Shown here: piece after piece, positions 7,723-13,406 of the stretch | How positions within the stretch are numbered: the first letter of the stretch is position 1 | Layout: each line of letters opens with the position of its first letter | NCBI GenBank assembly: GCA_011065225.1 | Contig: JAAKFC010000007.1 | Span: forward strand, 1-20,465 | Direction: 5' to 3' | Source of the DNA: Chlamydiota bacterium | Lineage (GTDB): Bacteria; Chlamydiota; Chlamydiia; Chlamydiales; Rhabdochlamydiaceae | Length of the DNA: 20,465 nucleotides | Made by a program: the position numbers and the translations under genes | Notes under the pieces: model-generated | What the model saw: the letters and a program-made list of their open reading frames with translations, nothing else | What the model was told of the DNA's origin: nothing | Database searches by the model: none

Positions 7723-8651
7723 AAATTCTTGTAACTGGCGGTGCTGGTTTTCTTGGTTCTCACCTTTGTGAAAAACTCGTCCAATTAGGCTATGACGTAA
7801 TATGTCTCGATAATTTTTACACAGGAAGTCGAGACAATATTGCCCATCTCGAACCTTTAGAGAATTTCACTCTGATTGAGCATGATATTTGCGAGCCTAT
7901 CGAACTCAATGTAAAGCGGATTTACAATTTGGCTTGCCCCGCTTCTCCCAATCAATATCAAAAAGATCCCATTTTCACTACCCGCACTTGTGTAGTTGGA
8001 TCGCTCAACATGCTCGAGCTCGCTCGTAAAAATAATGCTTCAATCTTGCAAGCATCAACAAGTGAGGTTTATGGCGATCCCACCGTTCATCCTCAGCCTG
8101 AGACCTATCGAGGCCATGTCAATTCAATTGGTCCCAGAGGATGCTATGACGAGGGAAAACGATGCGCAGAGACGCTTTTTTTCGATTACAGGCGGATGTA
8201 TGGAATCGATATCAAAGTTGCACGCATTTTCAATACCTATGGTCCCCGCATGCAAGAAGACGATGGGCGAGTCGTCTCAAATTTCATTATCCAATCTCTT
8301 AGAGAAGAGCCCATCACCGTTTATGGCCAAGGACAGCAAACCCGCTCATTTTGCTATGTTGACGATCTCATTGACGGTCTTATCCTCTTTATGGGTAGTA
8401 ATGAAACTGGTCCTATCAATTTTGGTAACCCGGAAGAATTCACAATCCATGAACTTGCTGAAATTATCCTTAGAAAAACCAAATCTCAGGCAGAGATCGA
8501 ATATGCTCTTCTTCCTATCGATGATCCCAAGATGCGCTGCCCCATCATCACGCAAGCTACGCAAAAGCTGAACTGGAAGCCTCAAATCCCCCTTGAAGAA
8601 GGCCTCGAAAAGACGATTGCTTATTTCTCTCAAGTCAAGGAAATCGTTTGA
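7704..8651 (+). CDS. uxs: UDP-glucuronate decarboxylase (UDP-xylose synthase)
   Basis: This enzyme converts UDP-glucuronate to UDP-xylose, with bound NAD. It has 315 residues. The Rossmann motif is TGGAGFLGSH, followed by the family-specific DNFYTGSRDNI. The block NLACPASPNQYQKDP and the segment RIFNTYGPRMQEDDGRVVSN are typical of UXS. The catalytic Y-x-x-x-K is Tyr148-Lys152 (CYDEGKRCAE) with the T-S-E-V-Y-G block before it. The ATG at 7704 follows an AAAAAAGGG ribosome site and lies 19 bp inside the co-polymerase gene. This is the last gene of the rightward export operon. Together with the epimerase at 3572-4546 it implies that UDP-glucuronate is made elsewhere in the genome and that xylose and galacturonate are incorporated into a surface glycan. 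Confidence 0.92.
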   Translation: MCADRVKILVTGGAGFLGSHLCEKLVQLGYDVICLDNFYTGSRDNIAHLEPLENFTLIEHDICEPIELNVKRIYNLACPASPNQYQKDPIFTTRTCVVGSLNMLELARKNNASILQASTSEVYGDPTVHPQPETYRGHVNSIGPRGCYDEGKRCAETLFFDYRRMYGIDIKVARIFNTYGPRMQEDDGRVVSNFIIQSLREEPITVYGQGQQTRSFCYVDDLIDGLILFMGSNETGPINFGNPEEFTIHELAEIILRKTKSQAEIEYALLPIDDPKMRCPIITQATQKLNWKPQIPLEEGLEKTIAYFSQVKEIV

Positions 8652-8696
8652 TAAAAATTCCCTTTCAAGAGATTATTTTTTCTTGGAGGGTAGAAA

Positions 8697-8972
8697 ATGT
8701 TACCAAAAAATAGAAAACCAACAATTCCTGGAGAAATTCTTTTTGAGGAATTTTTAATGCCTTTAGAGATTTCTCAAACAGATTTTGTTAATCATTTAGG
8801 GAAGAGTTGGACACAACCCAAGTTAAATGCCATCATAAGAGGTAAGCGAGCTATTACAGGGCCTATTGCATTGGATTTTGCAGATGCCTTAGGAACTACT
8901 CCAGAATTTTGGATCAATTTGCAAAATAATGTGAATCTTTGGGAAGAGATTCGTAAAGGAGACACTGAATAA
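8697..8972 (+). CDS. higA: HigA-type antitoxin / HTH regulator, apparently without its toxin
   Basis: This gene encodes a 91-residue DNA-binding protein of the HigA/VapA type. It opens with the family's P-G-E-I-L-F-E-E-F-L block, followed by a helix-turn-helix (SQTDFVNHLGKSWTQPKLNAIIRGKRAI) and the typical ALDFADALGTTPEFWINLQ segment. HigA normally neutralises the mRNA interferase HigB and represses the higBA operon. Here only 45 bp separate it from the previous gene and no HigB frame is present on either side, so it is an orphan. The ribosome site is GGAGGG (8685-8690 region). The last four codons and stop (G-D-T-E-stop) lie in the left terminal repeat of a palindromic element. The original C-terminus may therefore have been replaced and is a little short for the family. 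Confidence 0.85.
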   Translation: MLPKNRKPTIPGEILFEEFLMPLEISQTDFVNHLGKSWTQPKLNAIIRGKRAITGPIALDFADALGTTPEFWINLQNNVNLWEEIRKGDTE

Positions 8973-9118
8973 CTCATTCACCAGCTCTTCGGCCGAAAGC
9001 ATCTAAAAAACTTAATTTTCGACCTGTATTAACTTGGCAAGTTAATTTCGGTCTCCAAATTAACTTTTTTAGCGTTTTCGGCTCGAATTTCTGGCAAAGC
9101 AGTTGTTCAGTGTCTCCT
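8957..9118. mobile_element. ~160-bp imperfect palindrome, MITE-like element
   Basis: The sequence from 8957 to 9118 folds back on itself around position 9037. The centre is a perfect TTAACTTG-G-CAAGTTAA. The arms are about 80 bp each and agree at roughly four of five positions with a few 1-bp indels; matching blocks include AGGAGACACTGAA at the outer ends, GCCGAAA, CTAAAAAA and TTAATTT. The outer inverted ends (8957-8969 and 9106-9118) look like terminal inverted repeats. No coding frame is present. A clear target-site duplication cannot be made out. Size and symmetry fit a non-autonomous transposable element, or a very long RNA hairpin downstream of higA. The rest of the 226-bp gap up to argR shows only a possible operator. 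Confidence 0.65.
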
Positions 9119-9176
9119 AAAAGAAAAAAGGTGCGGATGCTCCCAAAATTGCAAAGAAAACGAAAAAAATCCAAGA

Positions 9177-9190
9177 TGAAATAAATTTCA
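9177..9190. promoter_or_regulatory. Possible ArgR operator (ARG box) upstream of argR
   Basis: TGAAATAAATTTCA has perfect 6-bp arms around AA and keeps the outer TGAA/TTCA of the ARG-box consensus. It ends 8 bp before the argR start codon, a position that would allow autorepression. This is a single box; the usual tandem partner is not obvious. Confidence 0.35.
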
Positions 9191-9198
9191 TTAAAATT

Positions 9199-9654
9199 AT
9201 GGCAAAAAACTCACTGGACTTAATCGAAGCTTTACGTTCTCTTCTTCAAAGAAGAAAGGCGACCACGCAAGAAAATATCTGCATAGAACTGGAAAAGCAA
9301 GGTTATGAAATCAATCAATCTAAAGCGTCTAGATTGCTTCGAAAAGTTGGGGCAATTAAAATCGTCAATACCTTAGGCCAGAATGTATATTCCTTGCCGC
9401 GTGAACCTGCTCCGCCCTCAATGAATACTCCTCTTCGAGATCTGATTCTGGATATTGTCTCTAATGAGACCCTAGTTGTCCTTTTTACAAGCCCTGGGTC
9501 GGCATCGATGGTTGCTCGTATTCTGGACTACCATCAGGTTACAACAGAAATCTTGGGAACTATCGCAGGTGACGATACCGTATTTATCACCCCCAAATCC
9601 ACCAAAAATATCCAAAAATTACTCAAAGAAATTAAGAATCTCCTGCAGGAATGA
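9199..9654 (+). CDS. argR: Arginine repressor ArgR
   Basis: This is the transcriptional regulator of arginine biosynthesis or uptake; it binds operators as an arginine-dependent hexamer. It has 151 residues, the usual size. The N-terminal winged helix-turn-helix covers about residues 5-70 and contains the recognition element QSKASRLLRKVGAIK. The C-terminal oligomerisation/arginine-binding domain contains GSASMVARILD and ILGTIAGDDT, whose Asp125-Asp126 match the arginine-contacting aspartates. Chlamydiae usually lack arginine biosynthesis, so its targets are expected to be transporters. No strong ribosome site precedes the ATG. A palindrome like an ARG box lies just upstream. Its stop codon is the first base of the tandem duplication that carries dapF and the F-box gene. 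Confidence 0.95.
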   Translation: MAKNSLDLIEALRSLLQRRKATTQENICIELEKQGYEINQSKASRLLRKVGAIKIVNTLGQNVYSLPREPAPPSMNTPLRDLILDIVSNETLVVLFTSPGSASMVARILDYHQVTTEILGTIAGDDTVFITPKSTKNIQKLLKEIKNLLQE

Positions 9655-9713
9655 ATTTTTATTCAGTTCTAGGTTTTTCTAAACCCCTTGCTTTTAAGTA
9701 TCTAGGTAATTTC

Positions 9714-9743
9714 TTGAAAAATATATATGCTTCATGTTAATAT
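9714..9743 (+). promoter_or_regulatory. Promoter of the dapF leader transcript
   Basis: The -35 TTGAAA (9714-9719) and the -10 TAATAT (9738-9743) are 18 bp apart. They align with TTGGAA/TAGAAT in copy B of the duplication. Transcription would start near 9750, only a few nucleotides before the ATG of the small leader ORF at 9753. Confidence 0.5.
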
Positions 9744-9752
9744 ATTATTCAT

Positions 9753-9875
9753 ATGGAGTGCATAATTATAAACAATCTTGTCTTTTTAGCTGCTTCTAAG
9801 GGTCAGGAGTCTTTCTGGGCTTTTGGGCCCGTTTCTTTATTCTCCCAAGATCGACGGAATCTTCGTAGGGGTTAA
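9753..9875 (+). CDS. 40-residue Arg-ending leader peptide, copy A
   Basis: This short frame encodes a peptide starting MECIII and ending FSQDRRNLRRG. It is conserved in the duplicate (11018-11134), which ends FPQARRNFRRG. The two frames differ in length by exactly two codons, and conserved positions include Met-x-Cys-Ile, Phe-Leu, Ser-Phe, Phe-Gly and Arg-Arg-Asn-x-Arg-Arg-Gly. This pattern supports translation. The four arginines use four different codons (CGA, CGG, CGT, AGG). The predicted transcription start is 3-4 nt upstream and there is no Shine-Dalgarno sequence, so translation would be leaderless. A role as a leader peptide sensing arginine supply for dapF is an inference. A small functional protein is the alternative. 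Confidence 0.5.
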   Translation: MECIIINNLVFLAASKGQESFWAFGPVSLFSQDRRNLRRG

Positions 9876-9881
9876 TTCCCC
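9868..9881 (+). promoter_or_regulatory. GGGG/CCCC leader hairpin over the leader-ORF stop, copy A
   Basis: GGGG (9868-9871) can pair with CCCC (9878-9881), and the TAA of the leader ORF lies in the loop. The same hairpin exists in copy B. The GGGG can alternatively pair with the upstream CCC (9844-9846), so two mutually exclusive folds are possible. A U-rich stretch begins about 11 nt after the stem, too far for a classic terminator. The remaining gap up to 9941 is A/T-rich and holds nothing else recognisable. Confidence 0.4.
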
Positions 9882-9941
9882 ATATCTAATCCATTTTTCA
9901 TATTTTTTTTAAAAAAAAACTAAAAAAAAACGGAGGTTTTT

Positions 9942-10034
9942 ATGTATACCAATTTAATTTCTAAATCCTTATTTAATTTGAAGCCAATGGCTTATGAGTT
10001 GCATGTCCAAATCTTAAGCATAGAGAAGAAATGA
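9942..10034 (+). CDS. 30-residue upstream ORF coupled to dapF
   Basis: The ATG at 9942 follows CGGAGG (9931-9936), the strongest ribosome site in this area. The frame encodes 30 residues, starting MYTNLISKSLFNLK and ending SIEKK. Its TGA overlaps the dapF start codon as ATGA, so ribosomes ending here can restart on dapF, which has only a weak site of its own. The peptide is not matched in copy B of the duplication. Either it is a translational-coupling leader or the remains of an N-terminal coding sequence. I do not recognise it. Confidence 0.45.
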   Translation: MYTNLISKSLFNLKPMAYELHVQILSIEKK

Positions 10035-10807
10035 TGCAGTACTATCTTGCTGAAGCATGTGAAAATACATTTATTCTTTTTGACTGTTTAGACAAAAACA
10101 GTGTGAGCGAAGAATTCTTAGATATAGCATATGAATATCTGTATGAAGAAGAAAGAAAAGATGCATTGATTTTAATCAATGCAAGAGGCGTTGGAGACGT
10201 TTTCTTTGCTGAGATGCTGGTCCTTGGTCTCGATGGAGAGCTTGGGGAATTTTGTGGGAATGGAGCAAGAGCTTGTGCAGCGTATATTTTTGAGCAATAT
10301 CCTTTCTTTAAAGAATACTATCTTGTTACCAAATGGGGTGCTCTTCTCTTGAAGAATCATGGGCAAGGGATCTACTCAATCAAACTGCCCAAATCGAGTT
10401 TTGAATTGAATCAAAAATTCGTCGCCATTCCAGAGTTATACGGGTTGCAACATGTAGAGGTATTAGAGCCGCATCTTACCCTAGAAAAAAAGATGAGTGA
10501 TGAGGCTCTTTTTTTTCTCAGAAGAGAACTAAATAAGCATAAAAATGTCTTTCCACATGGCATCAATGCCTGGTATCCCTTGGAAGAGGGATGCCTTTTT
10601 GTGAAGACTTATGAAAGAGGGGTTCAGGGATTGACGCGATCCTGTGGTACTGGTTCTACTGCCTGCGCTGTATTTTATCATTCCAGTGGGGATGTACTTA
10701 TGTCCACTCCTGGGGGGCTTTTAGAGATCGCCTTGGAAGAAAAGGAGATAGAGCTTAAGGGGCCCGCTTTTTTCTTTCAGAAAGGAAAAAAAGGAAAAGG
10801 GAGCTGA
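10031..10807 (+). CDS. dapF: Diaminopimelate epimerase DapF
   Basis: DapF converts LL- to meso-diaminopimelate for peptidoglycan. It has 258 residues, slightly short for the family. Both catalytic cysteines are present: Cys75 in GEFCGNGARA and Cys205 in RSCGTGSTACAV. The canonical N-terminal G-L-G-N-D-F is replaced by A-C-E-N-T-F, a divergence that fits chlamydial DapF. The Chlamydia trachomatis enzyme is reported to act also as glutamate racemase, which may apply here. The ATG at 10031 overlaps the stop of an upstream 30-residue ORF. The last 53 bp lie over the 3' end of a permease relic on the other strand. A 3' relic of a second dapF remains at 11998-12072. Confidence 0.92.
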   Translation: MMQYYLAEACENTFILFDCLDKNSVSEEFLDIAYEYLYEEERKDALILINARGVGDVFFAEMLVLGLDGELGEFCGNGARACAAYIFEQYPFFKEYYLVTKWGALLLKNHGQGIYSIKLPKSSFELNQKFVAIPELYGLQHVEVLEPHLTLEKKMSDEALFFLRRELNKHKNVFPHGINAWYPLEEGCLFVKTYERGVQGLTRSCGTGSTACAVFYHSSGDVLMSTPGGLLEIALEEKEIELKGPAFFFQKGKKGKGS

Positions 10808-10894
10808 TTGTAACAAGTTTGCCTATACAAATCATAAACAAATAGCGGGCAGGATTTCCAATCTCGATATTTTCTGAGGAAAAAAACTCACAAT
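10755..10894 (-). pseudogene. 3' relic of the amino-acid permease, copy A
   Basis: Read on the minus strand, this fragment encodes NPARYLFMICIGK ... LFLFFLSERKKRAP and a stop. It closely matches the C-terminus of the intact permease at 12014-13396 (SPARYLSMICIGN ... LFLFFLYERKKRVT). One missing base near the upstream end (CCTCAG where the intact gene has CCTCCAG) breaks the frame, and homology stops at 10894. It marks the right border of duplication copy A and shows that dapF and the permease were ancestrally convergent with overlapping 3' ends. The 391-bp gap 10808-11198 contains this relic, then the copy B promoter and leader ORF, and no larger gene. Confidence 0.7.
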
Positions 10895-10978
10895 ATACTC
10901 AAATAAAATGAAAAAAGTGAATTTTTATTCCGGCAGGGTTTTTCTAACCCATTCATTCTTAAAGATTTAATTTTTTTC

Positions 10979-11007
10979 TTGGAAAATAAACAGGTCTCTT
11001 GTAGAAT
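10979..11007 (+). promoter_or_regulatory. Promoter of the F-box gene leader transcript
   Basis: The -35 TTGGAA (10979-10984) and the -10 TAGAAT (11002-11007) have a 17-bp spacer and align with the dapF promoter in copy A. The predicted start near 11014 is about 4 nt before the leader-ORF ATG at 11018. Confidence 0.5.
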
Positions 11008-11017
11008 ATATATTCAT

Positions 11018-11134
11018 ATGAAGTGCATATTTATGAGAAAACCTCACTTTTTATCTGAGAATCAAAAATCCTTCTTGGTTTTTGGGCTCATTGCTTTTTT
11101 TCCCCAAGCTCGACGGAATTTTCGTAGGGGTTAA
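11018..11134 (+). CDS. 38-residue Arg-ending leader peptide, copy B
   Basis: This frame is homologous to 9753-9875. It starts MKCIFM and ends FPQARRNFRRG. It is two codons shorter than copy A, and the reading frame is kept although the nucleotide sequences have diverged substantially. The arginine codons CGA, CGG, CGT and AGG are identical in both copies. It lies near the 5' end of the transcript that continues into the F-box/LRR gene 64 bp downstream. Whether it is translated, and whether it regulates the effector gene, is not known. Confidence 0.5.
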   Translation: MKCIFMRKPHFLSENQKSFLVFGLIAFFPQARRNFRRG

Positions 11135-11139
11135 TCCCC
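11127..11139 (+). promoter_or_regulatory. GGGG/CCCC leader hairpin over the leader-ORF stop, copy B
   Basis: GGGG (11127-11130) pairs with CCCC within 11136-11141, with the leader-ORF TAA in the loop as in copy A. CCCC at 11102-11105 offers an alternative partner. A T-run starts about ten bases after the stem. Confidence 0.4.
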
Positions 11140-11198
11140 CCATATCTAATCTATTTTTTTTATAATCATTTTTTTAAACATTTAAAAGGAAACATAAA

Positions 11199-11984
11199 AT
11201 GAGTTCTATTTTACCATTAACAAACAAAAGCTCTCAAGAGCCGCCAAAAACAGAAAATTCGCAGCAGGCATCCTCACAAACAAATTATTTTGAGTGGATT
11301 CCTAATGAGATTTTTTTATTAGAAATAATCAAATACTTGAGTCTTTCAAGTTTTATAAGTCTATCCCAGACCTGCAAAAGATTTAATGATTTTAAAGATG
11401 ACCTTGAACGAGATAAGAAAATTCAAAATCTTTATAAAATCATTATCGATGCAGCTACGAAGTCTGATACTAGCGACCAACCCATTAAGAAAGTGGATTT
11501 TGACACAACAATTCCAATCATGTTCAAATTATATAATGAACAATTAGATCGCGATACTTTAGTTGTCGCTAATAAAATAGCTAACCAACTGCACAGAGCC
11601 GAATTCTCTTCAGCAGAAGAAGCACGAAATTGGTTAAATGACCCTGAAAATAAAAACCAGCTAGCAGAAATTAATATTTTGAACTTAGAAAAAAATTGTT
11701 TGTATTTTTTACCTCCTGAAATTGGGAATCTCTCACAGCTACAGGAGCTTTACCTAGCTTATAATAACCTCACATCGATTCCAAAAGAACTTGGGAATCT
11801 CTCACAGCTACAGAAGCTTTCCCTATACAGCAATCAGCTCAAATCGATTCCAAAAGAGCTTGCAAATCTCTCACAACTACGGAAGATTTACCTAGGCAAC
11901 AATCGGAGCACTGAAATTCCAATTGAGTTAAAAAATCTAAAACCAAAAGTTCTTGACTTCTATCTATATGGATCTGGGAGATAG
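11199..11984 (+). CDS. F-box and leucine-rich-repeat protein (eukaryotic-like, putative effector)
   Basis: This gene encodes a 261-residue protein. After a Ser/Gln-rich start, an F-box spans about residues 31-68 (FEWIPNEIFLLEIIKYLSLS then SFISLSQTCKRFNDF). In eukaryotes this domain binds Skp1 in SCF ubiquitin ligases. A helical middle follows. From about residue 155 to 255 there are 23-residue leucine-rich repeats of the form L-x-x-L-x-L-x-x-N-x-L-x-x-I-P-x-E-L-G-N-L-S-Q. Bacterial proteins with this pairing are mostly secreted into host cells to redirect ubiquitylation. No Sec signal is seen, so type III secretion is plausible. The ribosome site is AAAAGGAAA. The gene occupies the place of dapF in duplication copy B, so its promoter and leader come from the dapF locus. 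Confidence 0.85.
   Translation: MSSILPLTNKSSQEPPKTENSQQASSQTNYFEWIPNEIFLLEIIKYLSLSSFISLSQTCKRFNDFKDDLERDKKIQNLYKIIIDAATKSDTSDQPIKKVDFDTTIPIMFKLYNEQLDRDTLVVANKIANQLHRAEFSSAEEARNWLNDPENKNQLAEINILNLEKNCLYFLPPEIGNLSQLQELYLAYNNLTSIPKELGNLSQLQKLSLYSNQLKSIPKELANLSQLRKIYLGNNRSTEIPIELKNLKPKVLDFYLYGSGR
11724..11930 (+). repeat. Three 69-bp tandem repeats encoding leucine-rich repeats
   Basis: Units begin at about 11724, 11793 and 11862. They share near-identical DNA such as GGGAATCTCTCACAGCTACA, with the third more diverged. The high nucleotide identity indicates recent expansion by unequal recombination or slippage. The repeat number is therefore likely to vary between strains. Confidence 0.8.
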
Positions 11985-11997
11985 TATACACATTCCG

Positions 11998-12072
11998 ATT
12001 CAAGAATTGGAATTTAAGTGACCCGCTTTTTTCTCTCATAAAGGAAAAAGAGGAAAAGAGGGCCGATTGTGA
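11998..12072 (+). pseudogene. dapF: 3' relic of dapF, copy B
   Basis: This stretch reads I-Q-E-L-E-F-K-stop-P-A-F-F-S-H-K-G-K-R-G-K-E-G. It aligns with the DapF C-terminus E-E-K-E-I-E-L-K-G-P-A-F-F-F-Q-K-G-K-K-G-K-G. The family glycine codon (GGG) has become TGA. It follows the F-box stop codon by 13 bp and also lies over the 3' end of the permease gene on the opposite strand. It is good evidence that a second dapF once stood here. Confidence 0.7.
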
Positions 12073-13396
12073 CAATATTGCCTATGCAAATCATAGACAA
12101 ATAGCGGGCAGGACTTCCAATATCAATATTTCCTGGAGGAAAAAAGCTCACAATGATCGTAGTGCAACAACCAATCAATCCGAAAAGAGCTGTGATCCAC
12201 ATCCCCCAATGATTTCCTGGTATTTTAAAAGTTTTTGGGCGATCGCTGTAATTATAATGCAGACGGATGCAGGCGCTGAACATGAGAATGTACATAATCA
12301 TATAGAGTTCTGTGCTGAGAGCCGTTAAAAACCAATAGAAAGCATTTACACTGGGGACAAGTAAAAAAACGAGACAAAAAAGGCTAACTAAAATAGCTTG
12401 TGTGAGAAGAATTCTTGAAGCAACACCTGCTTGATTTTTATGAGAAAAGAAAGGCGGAAGAAAATGAAATTCTGCAGCATGAAGTAAGCCTTTCGCGGGG
12501 GCAATCAACCAATTAATCATATTTCCAATAGATCCAATAACAATGAGGAGTGTCAATACGGGAATGAGACCTTTGAGGCCAAAGACATCAAAAAAACTGG
12601 TAAAAACTTGCATGATTCCCGCAACAAAATTGATTTCTTCTTTTGGCAAAACGAAAGCAATAAAAAGAGAACCTAGAAGCATTGTAAAAAAGATAAAAGA
12701 GCATGAAAAAAAGATAGCTCTAGGAAAATTTCTTTGCGGCCGATGAATATCGTTGACATGGACCCCTGAGAGCTCCATTCCCAAGAAAGAAGCCATAATT
12801 GCAATTAATGAAATCCAGCTTGTAGATACATTCAAAGGTGGGATCAAATTCGTTGTATTCAATTCGATTTGAAGAGATTGGCCAGAGAAAATCCAAATAG
12901 CTCCAAGTATGATTAAAAGAATAAGCGGGAAAATAGTACCAGAAAGTGCAAAGATGTTGGTTAAAAGTGCGGAAACGTGAATACCTCTAAGATTAATAAG
13001 AGTAAGTCCCCAAAATACGATGAGAATGCATGAGATAAGATACAATTTATTCTGGGCCAATTCTGGATTCACTAAATAAGCCAGAGTTCCTGCTACAAAG
13101 GAGAGTATTGTAGGATACCAAACCATGGTATTGATCCATTGTAGCCAAATGGCAGTCATAGCCCATTTTTTCCCAAAGGCTCGATGGACCCAGTGGTATA
13201 TGCCTCCCTTTTCTGGAAAAGTTGCGGAAAGTTCAGCTGCTACAAGTGAAGTTGGAATCAAAAATGCAATCGCAGAAAGTATGAAAAAAAAGATTAAAGA
13301 ACTGCCGAAAAGAGCAGCAGCAGGTAAGTTTCTTATATTATCGATAGATGCGATAATCAAAACGACAAGGGAAAATAGAGAAATTTTTCTTTTCAT
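12014..13396 (-). CDS. APC-superfamily amino-acid permease (GadC/XasA-like)
   Basis: This gene encodes a 460-residue integral membrane transporter with about twelve hydrophobic helices. The start SLFSLVVLIIASIDNIRNLP, the helix with AFLIPTSLVAAELSATFP followed by EKGGIYHWVHRAFGKKWA, and LINLRGIHVSALLTN are typical of the glutamate/GABA-antiporter branch of the APC family. The substrate cannot be read from sequence. I chose the ATG at 13396, preceded by AAGAGG, over an upstream in-frame TTG at 13435 that falls inside the predicted promoter. The C-terminus is short and basic (YERKKRVT). Its last ~140 bp lie in the duplicated tail, and a 3' copy remains at 10755-10894. A palindrome like an ARG box overlaps its promoter. 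Confidence 0.88.
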   Translation of the reverse strand: MKRKISLFSLVVLIIASIDNIRNLPAAALFGSSLIFFFILSAIAFLIPTSLVAAELSATFPEKGGIYHWVHRAFGKKWAMTAIWLQWINTMVWYPTILSFVAGTLAYLVNPELAQNKLYLISCILIVFWGLTLINLRGIHVSALLTNIFALSGTIFPLILLIILGAIWIFSGQSLQIELNTTNLIPPLNVSTSWISLIAIMASFLGMELSGVHVNDIHRPQRNFPRAIFFSCSFIFFTMLLGSLFIAFVLPKEEINFVAGIMQVFTSFFDVFGLKGLIPVLTLLIVIGSIGNMINWLIAPAKGLLHAAEFHFLPPFFSHKNQAGVASRILLTQAILVSLFCLVFLLVPSVNAFYWFLTALSTELYMIMYILMFSACIRLHYNYSDRPKTFKIPGNHWGMWITALFGLIGCCTTIIVSFFPPGNIDIGSPARYLSMICIGNIVTIGPLFLFFLYERKKRVT

Positions 13397-13406
13397 AGCG
13401 CCTCTT

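Larger units (their letters stand above)
9652..10894 (+). repeat. Tandem duplication, copy A (promoter-leader-dapF-tail)
   Basis: The sequence from the argR stop to 10894 is paralleled by 10918-12154. The left parts (9652 to about 9900, and 10918 to about 11155) and the right parts (from about 10741 and from about 12000 onward) are recognisably the same DNA, about 70-80% identical by eye. The offset is nearly constant at 1259-1266 bp. Both units begin TGAATTTTTATTC and end with CTCACAAT. Only the middle differs: dapF here, an F-box/LRR gene in copy B. The units are separated by 23 bp. Confidence 0.8.
10918..12154 (+). repeat. Tandem duplication, copy B (promoter-leader-F-box/LRR-tail)
   Basis: This is the second unit of the duplication described for 9652-10894. 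Its promoter, Arg-ending leader ORF and GGGG/CCCC hairpin (10979-11139) match copy A. Its tail from about 12000 to 12154 matches the end of dapF plus the permease 3' end. Between them the dapF coding region is absent and the F-box/LRR gene is found instead. The tail in this copy still encodes the C-terminus of the intact permease on the minus strand. Confidence 0.8.

Noticed and set aside
8974..9174. 66-residue open frame on the minus strand after higA
   Set aside because: It lies wholly in and beside the palindromic element, has no ribosome site, and its sequence is explained by the inverted repeat.
9753..9941. Known riboswitch class (for example lysine) upstream of dapF
   Set aside because: No lysine-riboswitch core or other class I know could be recognised; the conserved part is better explained by a small ORF with a hairpin at its stop.
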